Source of the DNA: a virus
Length of the DNA stretch: 47,602 nt
IMG/VR virus record: IMGVR_UViG_3300036857_000248
Location: 1-47,602 of that record
Strand: one strand, 5' to 3'
Position numbers and translations under genes: made by a program. The stretch's first letter is position 1. Every line of letters begins with the position of its first letter. The notes under the pieces were generated by a model that did not search any database, was not told the origin of the DNA, and saw only the letters and a program-made list of their open reading frames with translations. Positions 21,476-29,254 of the stretch are shown here, piece after piece.

Positions 21476-22134
21476 CAGACCGGGAACCGCATGTAGTGAT
21501 ACAGAATGCTGTCGAGCGCCTGCAGCGTCGGCGACTTGGCGCTGGCCGAGTGAATCAACAGCGCGTTCGGATCGAAGAACGCCACCCGGCTTTCCTTGTG
21601 CGAAATCTGACGAATGCCGGCGGTCTGCATCTGCACCATGCGAATCCGTTCCTCACGGATCAACAGCACCACCGCGCGTTTCAGTGGAAATGGGCAGTCG
21701 TCCGGCAACGCGTAGCCGCCCTTGTAGTGCACCACGACCGGATGCGTCCAACTCACCGGCTCGGCGCCGCCGACACTGATATTGGACAGCTTGCCGGAGT
21801 TCTCGGCAAGCTCGTACTGATCTGGCGTCAGCATCACACCGGCGTCCGACACGCTGATGAGATCGGCTTGCTTGACCGGATAATGCGACAGATGAATCCG
21901 GCCGTTCTGCGTATCGCGCCATGTCTCTTGCACTTCCTCATAGCCGATCGTCACCGTCGGATGCCGGTTGAGTCGCTCGGCGATCTCTTCGGAAAACACG
22001 TCGATCAAGCTTGCGATCAGCGCATCTTGCGAGGTGTCGCCCGCAGTGATGCCCAGCCACATCTTGGCTTCGTCAAGCGTCAACAGATCAGTGCCGGTGG
22101 CCGGCACCAGAACCTTGACCGTGTATTCAGCCAT
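21475..22134 (-). CDS. gp6-like head-tail connector (adaptor)
   Basis: 219 residues from the ATG at 22134 (MAEYTVKVLVPATGTDLLTL). LTLDEAKMWLGITAGDTSQD, then LIASLIDVFSEEIAERLNRH is the gp6/adaptor signature ('lsLdEaK..L.i...d.D..i..li..A...ie..t'). The C-terminal part DDCPFPLKRAVVLLIREERI fits too. This dodecameric ring sits under the portal. Located after portal and collagen-like genes. Confidence 0.85.
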   Translation of the reverse strand: MAEYTVKVLVPATGTDLLTLDEAKMWLGITAGDTSQDALIASLIDVFSEEIAERLNRHPTVTIGYEEVQETWRDTQNGRIHLSHYPVKQADLISVSDAGVMLTPDQYELAENSGKLSNISVGGAEPVSWTHPVVVHYKGGYALPDDCPFPLKRAVVLLIREERIRMVQMQTAGIRQISHKESRVAFFDPNALLIHSASAKSPTLQALDSILYHYMRFPV

Positions 22135-23953
22135 CGGTGTCTTTCTGGAATTGCTCGAAGTAACCGCGCAGCTCCAAGGTCGGACCACGCTTGCCATCGG
22201 CCATCAGCGGCACGGCAACGAAGTTTTTCCAGTCATGGGTCCAGCCCTTGAACACCACCTCGCCGGGCTCGCCTTTCGCTCCCGGTGCGCCGGGCTCGCC
22301 GCGTTCGCCCTTCTCGCCGGCAACGCCGCGCTGGCCTTGCCGCGCCATCAATTGCCAGCCGTCGCCCGGCAGCTCGCCCGGATCGTCTTTCCTGGCGATG
22401 AAACTGCCGCCGTTGCTGACAACGATGTCGAGCGCCTGATAGCTGGCCGTTGGATCATAGGTGCCGCGCACATGCGGCGACCGTGCATCGACGCCGCCGC
22501 TGGCGATGCAAATCCAATCGTGATTACGGCCCGGCTGCCGGCTGGTGTCTTTCAGCGCCTGATACGATCCGCGCTCGTGGCTCACCACGTCGCCGGCATA
22601 ATACACGACGTCGGCTTGCCACTGCTTGACCGGCGGCAAACGCCCCGGCGCGCCGTCGGCGCCACGTGCGCCATCGGCGCCGCGCGCTCCGTCAGCTCCG
22701 TCACGCCCAGGTAGACCCGGCTCGCCGCGCGGACCAGCCGGACCTGTCGGACCATGCGCGCCCGGTGCGCCGCGTACTCCGTCAACTCCGTCACGCCCCG
22801 GCTTGCCCTGTTCACCGCGTGGACCGACCGGACCTGTCGGACCATGCGCGCCCGGTGCGCCGCGCTCACCACGTTCGCCTGCAGGCCCTTGCGGACCGAT
22901 CACGATATCGCCGGGATCGCCCTTGGCGCCGCGCTCACCGCGCTCACCGCGCTCGCCCATAGGTCCGCGCAGACCCATCGGGCCGATATCGCCCGGTGCG
23001 CCGGACTCGCCCGGTGGTCCGCTTGGACCGACCGAGCCTGCCGGACCTGCCGGGCCATCCGCACCCGGTGCACCGGGCTCGCCCGGTTCGCCGCGCGGGC
23101 CTTGCCCGCCGACCGGACCCATTGCGCCCGGCTGACCGCGCAGACCTTCCCGCCCGGTCTCGCCGCGCTCACCACGCGGACCGGAAGGCCCGCACGGGCC
23201 TTCGGGTCCGATGATGGTCAGTCCGTCGCTGCCGTCCTCGCCCGCTTCGCCTTTTTCGCCTTTTTCGCCTTGCCGCCCGGGCGTACCCGCTTCACCGCGC
23301 GGTCCTTGTTCGCCGCGCTCGCCCTTTTCGCCTTGCTCGCCTTTTTCGCCTTGCTCGCCTTTTTCGCCATGTTCGCCTCTTTCTCCTGGTTCGCCCCGCT
23401 CGCCCCGATCACCTTTTTCGCCCGTCTCCCCGACAGTACCAACGTCACCGCGCTCGCCCTTCTCGCCGCGCTCGCCCTGCGATCCTTGCGGCCCGGGCGC
23501 ACCTACAGCACCGCGTTCACCCTTTTCGCCGCGTTCACCGGCATAGCCTTGCGGCCCTGTTAACCCGATGCCACCCGGATCACCTTTCTCGCCGCGCTCG
23601 CCGCGCTCACCCTTCTCGCCGGGCGCACCATCGCGCAAGTTGGACAAGCGATCTTTTATCATGACTTCGGCATCGGACAACTTCTGATGCACCAATGCTT
23701 CAAGCTTGCGCTCCAACTCGAACGTGCGCGTCGCCAGCTCGGTGACGAGCTGCATCGATTGCGTCTTCAGCTCGGCGATGATCTGCGCGGATCGCGCTTC
23801 CGACAATTCGCGACTGCGCTGCCAATTGGCGCGCTCTTCCGCCAGCGTTTCGCCGAGAATCTTGCGCCACGCATCAAGTAGGATGTCGGTAGACTCTGGC
23901 GGCGGCAGCAAAAATTCGTCGGCTTTCCCGTTCGATTGAGGCTGCATCGTCAT
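22127..23953 (-). CDS. Collagen-like protein
   Basis: 608 residues. Residues about 1-105 form a long helix, probably a coiled-coil trimeriser. Residues about 108-430 are an almost unbroken run of Gly-X-Y triplets (GEKGERGERGEKGDPGG and so on, rich in GEK/GER/GDR, with Pro at Y in places). Then two short WQ-type modules (VKQWQADVVYYAGDVVSHER; TYDPTASYQALDIVVSNGGS) like carbohydrate-binding C-terminal modules, another 24-residue triplet stretch and a C-terminal cap. Collagen-like phage proteins form trimeric fibres or spacers on the virion. The start overlaps the portal gene by 80 nt, unusually long. Confidence 0.85.
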   Translation of the reverse strand: MTMQPQSNGKADEFLLPPPESTDILLDAWRKILGETLAEERANWQRSRELSEARSAQIIAELKTQSMQLVTELATRTFELERKLEALVHQKLSDAEVMIKDRLSNLRDGAPGEKGERGERGEKGDPGGIGLTGPQGYAGERGEKGERGAVGAPGPQGSQGERGEKGERGDVGTVGETGEKGDRGERGEPGERGEHGEKGEQGEKGEQGEKGERGEQGPRGEAGTPGRQGEKGEKGEAGEDGSDGLTIIGPEGPCGPSGPRGERGETGREGLRGQPGAMGPVGGQGPRGEPGEPGAPGADGPAGPAGSVGPSGPPGESGAPGDIGPMGLRGPMGERGERGERGAKGDPGDIVIGPQGPAGERGERGAPGAHGPTGPVGPRGEQGKPGRDGVDGVRGAPGAHGPTGPAGPRGEPGLPGRDGADGARGADGARGADGAPGRLPPVKQWQADVVYYAGDVVSHERGSYQALKDTSRQPGRNHDWICIASGGVDARSPHVRGTYDPTASYQALDIVVSNGGSFIARKDDPGELPGDGWQLMARQGQRGVAGEKGERGEPGAPGAKGEPGEVVFKGWTHDWKNFVAVPLMADGKRGPTLELRGYFEQFQKDTDG

Positions 23954-25337
23954 AACTGTCGGCTTTCGAAGATGGTTGAGACGAAACGATCGGCACGCCT
24001 CCCGCAGGCGGCTGGCCGCCGGCCGGCGGCGCGGGCGGCGGATGCGGCCCCGTCGCGCCGCCTGCGCCCGGTTGAATGGCTGAAGCCGCGCTCAACGGCA
24101 CCACTTGTTGCTGCACGCGCGGCTCGTCGCCGAACGGCACACTATCCAAATCCTCTTCGTTGCGCGCTTCGTTGGGCGAGTAGATGCCGCCCATGACGCC
24201 TTCCTTCAACGCCTCGATGCGATCCTTGGCCGCCGAGCGCAGCAACGCCTTGGTTGATAGCTCGGTGTACTCATCCGGCTGGCCCTTGAGCTGAAACAGC
24301 CGATCGAACGCCTGCTCGACATGGTTGAGCGCAAATCCCAGACCGGTCGAAATCCAGAACTGCATCAGCGCTTCGGTCGATCCGAAGGTCGCGCCGCCGA
24401 GCCCGAGCACCGCCAAAGGTACGCGAAACACCAGCGCGATATTCTCTTTCGAGAATTTCAACAGTTCGGCGAGCTGCGCATCGCGACCGACCGACGCCCA
24501 TGGCATCACCTTCAGGCCGTGAGTCAACACCGGCGTCTTGCCCTGCGCCATCGCACGCGACCGCTCATCCCAGCGATCCTGCAACGCCACTACCTGATCG
24601 GCGTCGAGATCGAGATCAGTGGTCAGCACCGCCGATGGCCGCGCCTGATTCAGATAAAACTGAATCTGTTGCGACATCACCGCATCCGTTGTCGCCATGT
24701 CCGCTGCGGCCGACAGCAACGGCGTCTGGCCCCACAGCGGAAACGGGTATCGCCGGTCGGCGTGCAAGCGGATGTGCAGAACGTCCCGCTGCGGCACCAA
24801 GAGCGGGTATTCGTCGAGCATCATTTTCTCGATCACGGCGTTACCGGCTAACCGGTAGAACACATCACCGGTAGTCGCGACGACCGGCTTGCACAGCCGT
24901 GTGTCCATCAAATGCAATTCTGAAACTTCGAAACGGTCATTGCGCAGCGCCAGCGCGTACGCATTGCCGTCGAGATAGACCTGCCGCACCGCATTGAGCA
25001 TGAAATCGGACGGCGTCTGGTAAGCGTTAGGCTTCTTCAGGATGCGCGACAGCGCCGAATTGGCGACACGCTCGCGTCCGCCCTTGGGTTTCTTGCGCCA
25101 GTGATCGCCGGGGCACATCGCGATGGTCTGCGAGTAGGCCGATATGCACGCTTCCACCATCGCCGATCGCGTGCCATACGGATTCGGGTCCTGCCCGAGC
25201 TGCCACCAGTTGGTCGGACTGCCGTCCGGCAGCCAGCCGCCCGTAACGGGTAGACTGTACGGCCCTGGTCGCGGCGCGCCTTCGACCGCCTTGGTAAGCG
25301 TGCGCAATCCACGCGCGAGCAACTCGCGAGCGCCCAT
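23874..25337 (-). CDS. Portal protein (HK97 family)
   Basis: 487 residues from the ATG at 25337 (MGARELLARGLRTLTKAVEG); the longer frame upstream is a shadow. RSAMVEACISAYSQTIAMCP, DGNAYALALRND, FYLNQARPSAVLTTDLDLDA and VPLAVLGLGGATFGSTEALM are the expected HK97-type portal segments in order. The C-terminus is Pro/Gly-rich and ends in a charged helix. Forms the dodecameric DNA gate at the head vertex. Its position here, after the capsid and not directly after the terminase, is unusual. Confidence 0.92.
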   Translation of the reverse strand: MGARELLARGLRTLTKAVEGAPRPGPYSLPVTGGWLPDGSPTNWWQLGQDPNPYGTRSAMVEACISAYSQTIAMCPGDHWRKKPKGGRERVANSALSRILKKPNAYQTPSDFMLNAVRQVYLDGNAYALALRNDRFEVSELHLMDTRLCKPVVATTGDVFYRLAGNAVIEKMMLDEYPLLVPQRDVLHIRLHADRRYPFPLWGQTPLLSAAADMATTDAVMSQQIQFYLNQARPSAVLTTDLDLDADQVVALQDRWDERSRAMAQGKTPVLTHGLKVMPWASVGRDAQLAELLKFSKENIALVFRVPLAVLGLGGATFGSTEALMQFWISTGLGFALNHVEQAFDRLFQLKGQPDEYTELSTKALLRSAAKDRIEALKEGVMGGIYSPNEARNEEDLDSVPFGDEPRVQQQVVPLSAASAIQPGAGGATGPHPPPAPPAGGQPPAGGVPIVSSQPSSKADSYDDAASIERESRRIFAAAARVYRHPT

Positions 25338-25365
25338 GACATGCCGGACCTTTGCGCTGGAGACA

Positions 25366-25391
25366 ACGGTCCCGGCAAAGACCGGGGCCGT
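25366..25391 (+). terminator. Hairpin upstream of the portal gene
   Basis: ACGGTCCCGG and CCGGGGCCGT pair over 10 bp (one G-T pair, plus-strand reading) around CAAAGA. The plus-strand side continues TTGGTTGTTGTT, terminator-like. On the minus strand it lies in the portal leader, 29 nt before the ATG, where it could act as a processing or attenuation element. Confidence 0.4.
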
Positions 25392-25401
25392 TTGGTTGTT
25401 G

Positions 25402-25710
25402 TTAGCTCGATGATGCCGGCTTTGACGGCTGATGCGCCGGACGCGCCTGCGTTTGCCGCGTCTGATAGCTGCCGCCGCGTTGCGCTTCGAACTGCCGACG
25501 CTGTTCCTCGTTCGGATCAGGATCGGAGCCGTCATGCTCGTGCTCGACACCGATAAAAGATTCGCCGAGCATGGCGCGATCGTTCTCGTCCTGCGTCGGC
25601 GTCGGTTTGCCCTTGGTGCGTTCGGCGAACTGCCGATAGGATTCGGCACGCGCCTCGCGGTTCGCCTCCAGCTCGCGCCGTGCGTTTTCACTCAAATGCT
25701 GTTCAGCCAT
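25402..25710 (-). CDS. Unknown acidic protein between capsid and portal genes
   Basis: 102 residues from the ATG at 25710. MAEQHLSENARRELEANREA is a charged helix, then KPTPTQDENDRAMLGESFIG, an acidic stretch EHEHDGSDPDPNEEQ, and a Gln/Ser/Pro-rich end. Low hydrophobicity suggests partial disorder. Such small acidic proteins beside portal genes can be decoration or scaffold helpers. No family recognised. Confidence 0.6.
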   Translation of the reverse strand: MAEQHLSENARRELEANREARAESYRQFAERTKGKPTPTQDENDRAMLGESFIGVEHEHDGSDPDPNEEQRRQFEAQRGGSYQTRQTQARPAHQPSKPASSS

Positions 25711-25820
25711 GATGATCTCCGTTGTTCGGGAAAAAGGGGCGGAAGCCCATTTGCTGTCACTTCCGCCCAGACGCCCCGTGTCGGTCAAGGACTCCGTCAC
25801 CACGAGGAACGCGACATCTC

Positions 25821-25852
25821 AACGCCGGCACCTATGCATAAGTGCCGACGTT
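25821..25852 (-). terminator. Hairpin just downstream of the AP2/HNH endonuclease gene
   Basis: AACGTCGGCAC and GTGCCGGCGTT (minus strand) form an 11-bp stem with one G-T pair and a 10-nt loop, 8 nt after the stop. There is no U-tract. It marks one border of the endonuclease insertion. Confidence 0.4.
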
Positions 25853-25860
25853 CATAATTT

Positions 25861-26541
25861 TCATTTCGGGAAGTTGAGAATGTATCCCTTATGCAAACGC
25901 GCGACTTCATCGTAGGCACGCGCTGCTTTCTTTTCCCGGTCGAACAGACCGATGTGATGTAGCTTGCCGTCAATCGTGATACGAGCACGCCAGCCTTCGG
26001 TGACACTGTTATTGGACACCCAATAATCAACACCACGAAATCGACTGCTCGTATCTTTTTGTTTTCGACGGTTGCGAATCTGCGCCGTCCCGTCATCGGT
26101 CCATTCGCAATTATCAAGTTGATAATTGCCATCGTTGTTTATGCGACTGATCTCAGACTGATCGTTCGGTCGCTCCCCCATATCTTCGAGGAAATTCTCG
26201 AACTTTTGCCACCGCTTGCAAACACGAATGCCGCGTCCACCATAGTTCACATAGGCTTTGTGGCTCAGATTTTCGCAACGATTCTTCATCGCTAGCCATG
26301 TCGTATAAGTCAGTGTCTTTGACATCCCATGTGTGCGACGATTACCCAAGGATGCGATATGCAAACATCCACACGAAAGTGTTGGACGTTTTTTCTTGCG
26401 CAACGCGTTGAGCTTAACCGTCGTGGTGTTTCCGCATTCACATTTGAGCTTGAAAGCCCGGTAATGACCAATCTTAGCAACCTCTCGGATCACCGTAAGT
26501 TTTCCGAATTTGTCGCCTTTCTCGATTGTCAATTGGCGCAT
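25861..26541 (-). CDS. AP2-domain HNH homing endonuclease
   Basis: 226 residues in three parts. A zinc-ribbon-like start with KCECGNTTTVKLNALRKKKR and SCGC. An HNH-type core with YVNYGGRGIRVCKRW, ENFLEDMGERP and RINNDGNYQLDNCEW. A C-terminal AP2/ERF DNA-binding domain with SRFRGVDYW, WRARITIDGKLHHIGLFD and AARAYDEVARLHKG. AP2-HNH genes are typical mobile homing nucleases. The gene is AT-richer than its surroundings and lies between the capsid gene and a small unknown gene. Its ribosome site lies in a hairpin (26548-26573), which would limit translation. Confidence 0.93.
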   Translation of the reverse strand: MRQLTIEKGDKFGKLTVIREVAKIGHYRAFKLKCECGNTTTVKLNALRKKKRPTLSCGCLHIASLGNRRTHGMSKTLTYTTWLAMKNRCENLSHKAYVNYGGRGIRVCKRWQKFENFLEDMGERPNDQSEISRINNDGNYQLDNCEWTDDGTAQIRNRRKQKDTSSRFRGVDYWVSNNSVTEGWRARITIDGKLHHIGLFDREKKAARAYDEVARLHKGYILNFPK

Positions 26542-26547
26542 TGGATA

Positions 26548-26573
26548 CCCTCTGTTTTTAAGTTGACAGAGGG
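26548..26573 (-). promoter_or_regulatory. Hairpin covering the ribosome site of the AP2/HNH gene
   Basis: On the minus strand CCCTCTGT pairs with ACAGAGGG over 8 bp around a 10-nt loop. The 3' strand of the stem (AGAGGG, ending 6 nt before the ATG) is the only ribosome-binding sequence, so it would be hidden in long transcripts. T4 homing endonuclease genes are known for the same kind of control. Confidence 0.6.
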
Positions 26574-26606
26574 CACCCTATCAGTATGATACCAGTAAAG
26601 TAAAGT

Positions 26607-28895
26607 CTACCATGTCACATTCTGGGTCCAACTGACCATGCCGCTGCGGCGGAACGCCCAGTTCACCGGGAAGACCATGCGCAGCGCGAGGCTGTCGGTC
26701 TGGAACAGCGAGCGCTGCGGCGACGCCACGACACCGGGCGATCCGGACACCAGATCGAGCGGATTGGTGTCTTCCATGTGCAACGTCGCCTGATCCGAGA
26801 TGTCGAAGCGCACGTTGTCGCCTTGCATGACGACAAAATCCGCCGCGTCGGTCAGGATCACCGTCTTGGCCGTCACCGTGGCCGAGTCGATGATCGGGAT
26901 ATTGTTCAGCGTGCCGCGACCGATCTCGTCGCGGAACGGGAACGTGCCAGTGTTGGCGGCAAACACCAACGAGGCCGACAGCATGTCCACCGGGTTCATC
27001 AGCCATACCGGGGAACGAACATTGCCCTTAGTCGCCGTGACCAGCGAACCAAGCAGAGCCTTGATATCGCCGACCACCGCCGCAACACCGCCGCCGGCCG
27101 TCGCCGTCGTCGCACCGACACCGTTCAGGAGACCAGCCGGACGGATCGTGGTCGCCGCATTGGCGTCGAGTAGAACCGAATCCAGCGAGATCGCAGTGTC
27201 CTGCTGGATGGCTTCACGCAGCACGCCCTCGATCGCGGGAATGCTGTGGTCGCCCATCTCGCGAGTCCAAGTCGTGATCACGCCCATCTTTTTCGGCGTG
27301 AAGGTCTGGCTGGTGAACGCACCTTGCCGCACCGGGATCGCCATGCCTTCACCGACGAACGAGCCGGCGATCGACGGCGTTGCCGAGCGCGTCGGCAGCA
27401 GAATCTTGCCGGCGTTGCCGAAGCTCAGCGTCATGCCCTTGGCAGAGAACCGCGGAAACACCGACTGCGGCAACAGCAGCGCCATCATGTCAGCGTAGAT
27501 TTGATGCACCAGCTCCTGCGCCCAGCCGGCCACCGTCGTCATGGCCGGTGCTGCGGCTGCGCGCATGGTCCAGTCGAGCACCGTCTTGTGCGCGTCGTCG
27601 TTGCCGTAGATGCGCGTCATCTCGAAGTGCGGCGACGTTCCGCAGATTTTCGCCAGCGCGTGGCAAACACCTGCGTGCACGAGGTAGTCGATCGGTTCCC
27701 AGTCCTTTTTCGACTGCCTGAGAATTGCCGGACTGACGATCTCCGGGTCTCTGCTCATCGATGTCGTCGCCAGCGCGCGTTGCCGCCGCTGATCGACAAC
27801 AGAATCCACCGACGCGGCGAGATTCTTTTCGGACTCGATCAACCCCGCAAGGTTGTTACGCATCTGCGTGATTCTTGCGTTGTAATCGTTGGTCTTCTGC
27901 ATATCAGCATCGCTGACATTGGTGTCGTCCATCTTATCGAGATGCGCCTGCAATCCTTCTTGCAGGTTCGCGATCTGCTGCTGCAGATCGATAATGCGTT
28001 GTGACAGTTGAACTTCGGGCATAATCCTGCCCCTTCGATCATGAGACGTGTTGCCGTGCTTGGCAGTGAAGTCCCGCGTCCTGACGTCCTCTCTGTTGCC
28101 GTGCTTGGCGAAGACGACGTCGATTGTTGCGGAGCTGACCCCCAGCGATTTGGCAATCGCCAAGGCATTCGGGTTCGCCGGCACGCTGACCAGCGAAGTT
28201 TCGATCAATTCCTGCTTAAGAAAACGCATGCCGCCGAACGAACCGGCTTTCTTGTCGAGCGGCTCACTTTCAAGCGGATGAAAACCGACCGAGACCGAAC
28301 ACAGAATCCCGGCCTCGACCAACCGTCGAATTTCGTCGATCCGCGGTGAAGTGCCCTCCGGTGCCAGTTGCAAATAGCCGCGCAGCGCGCCTTTCTCAGC
28401 GCGCAGATTTTTCCATCGGCCGATCGGGAAATCAGCCCTGTGATTGAACAGACAAACCGGATTCTTGTGGAAGTTCTCCAGCTCCCAGCCGCTCGCCGAG
28501 ATCACATCACCCATGCGATCAACGGTTTCGTCAGACATGACGAACTCCATTTCCTGCACGGTGCCGCTGTGGGTCTTGTGATACAGTGGCTTATGCTCGA
28601 CGCGCTGCACCGGCGGCTTTGCGCCGCGTTCCTCGTTCCAGCGCATTGCGCATTCGTCTTCGTCGCCGCCTTCATCGATACAATCGGCCATAAACTCTTC
28701 GTGCTCATCGTCGTCATAGTCGTTCGGATCGCACGACTTCTTCGGCGGCTCACCGCCATGCGCATCACGCCACGCGCTCATGCAGATCGCGACCTTCTGA
28801 TCCTGCGGACGCTCGGTGTCGCTCTGGCCAAGCTCATGCATGCAGCGACCCATGAAATCGCTTTGGCTCTCGCCCTTGTGCGGCTTGATCGGCAT
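26607..28895 (-). CDS. Prohead protease - scaffold - major capsid protein fusion
   Basis: 762 residues in one chain. Residues 1 to about 95 form a Cys- and acid-rich front (GESQSDFMGRCM, CDPNDYDDDEHEEF). About 95-260 is an HK97-type (U35) protease: FNHRADFPIGRW with the catalytic His, CSVSVGFHP with the Ser, and a following ELIETSLVSVPANP. About 290-370 is coiled-coil scaffold-like sequence (IIDLQQQIANLQEGLQAHLD). About 370-762 is the HK97-fold capsid domain (FVGEGMAIPV, TWTREMGD, RPAGLLNGVG, FQTDSLALRMVFPVNWA). GGAGAAGCTC stands before the ATG. The protease would free the capsid subunit during maturation. Most phages keep these as two or three genes. Confidence 0.92.
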   Translation of the reverse strand: MPIKPHKGESQSDFMGRCMHELGQSDTERPQDQKVAICMSAWRDAHGGEPPKKSCDPNDYDDDEHEEFMADCIDEGGDEDECAMRWNEERGAKPPVQRVEHKPLYHKTHSGTVQEMEFVMSDETVDRMGDVISASGWELENFHKNPVCLFNHRADFPIGRWKNLRAEKGALRGYLQLAPEGTSPRIDEIRRLVEAGILCSVSVGFHPLESEPLDKKAGSFGGMRFLKQELIETSLVSVPANPNALAIAKSLGVSSATIDVVFAKHGNREDVRTRDFTAKHGNTSHDRRGRIMPEVQLSQRIIDLQQQIANLQEGLQAHLDKMDDTNVSDADMQKTNDYNARITQMRNNLAGLIESEKNLAASVDSVVDQRRQRALATTSMSRDPEIVSPAILRQSKKDWEPIDYLVHAGVCHALAKICGTSPHFEMTRIYGNDDAHKTVLDWTMRAAAAPAMTTVAGWAQELVHQIYADMMALLLPQSVFPRFSAKGMTLSFGNAGKILLPTRSATPSIAGSFVGEGMAIPVRQGAFTSQTFTPKKMGVITTWTREMGDHSIPAIEGVLREAIQQDTAISLDSVLLDANAATTIRPAGLLNGVGATTATAGGGVAAVVGDIKALLGSLVTATKGNVRSPVWLMNPVDMLSASLVFAANTGTFPFRDEIGRGTLNNIPIIDSATVTAKTVILTDAADFVVMQGDNVRFDISDQATLHMEDTNPLDLVSGSPGVVASPQRSLFQTDSLALRMVFPVNWAFRRSGMVSWTQNVTW

Positions 28896-28904
28896 GAGCT
28901 TCTC

Positions 28905-29006
28905 CTATAGCTGAACCAACAAAATCGCCGTGACCACCACAACGGCGATCACAACGATCAGAATCCAGGTTTGTTTGGAAACGTTGTCTAGCGGGCCGAA
29001 CACCAT
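28905..29006 (-). CDS. 33-residue membrane peptide
   Basis: MVFGPLDNVSKQTWILIVVI followed by AVVVVTAILLVQL: a short soluble start and one membrane segment. It ends in TAG 9 nt before the capsid fusion start, and the GGAG of that gene overlaps its last codons. Function unknown; the polar-then-hydrophobic layout resembles the other tiny membrane peptides in this genome (16744-16836, 39152-39259). Confidence 0.5.
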   Translation of the reverse strand: MVFGPLDNVSKQTWILIVVIAVVVVTAILLVQL

Positions 29007-29050
29007 CGTTCACTCACATCGCGACCCCCCGGGCTCACAATGCTGGTGTC

Positions 29051-29251
29051 TTACTTGCCTGTCTTCTTCGGTGGGACTGGCGCGTGCAATGCCTCGATCT
29101 CGGCGTCGGTTAAACCGATCTCACGCGCGACCTTGTCGCTGATCTTCTGCGCGGCTGCGTGGTCGCCCTCAGCGAGAATCGGCGTGTGCAATGTCTCATC
29201 ATGCCGCTTGCCCTTGTCGCGGTAGTACAATTCTTTTTCAGGCTTCGGCAT
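29051..29251 (-). CDS. Unknown 66-residue protein
   Basis: MPKPEKELYYRDKGKRHDET, then AAAQKISDKVAREIGLTDAE and HAPVPPKKTGK. Highly charged with a central helix. It starts 3 nt after the stop of the large GNAT-containing gene, so it is part of the same transcript. No family recognised; it could be a small partner of the polyvalent proteins. Confidence 0.5.
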   Translation of the reverse strand: MPKPEKELYYRDKGKRHDETLHTPILAEGDHAAAQKISDKVAREIGLTDAEIEALHAPVPPKKTGK

Positions 29252-29254
29252 CGC

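Noticed and set aside
22600-23600. Regular short repeats that might suggest a CRISPR array
   Set aside because: The period is 9 nt and in frame; they encode Gly-X-Y collagen triplets.
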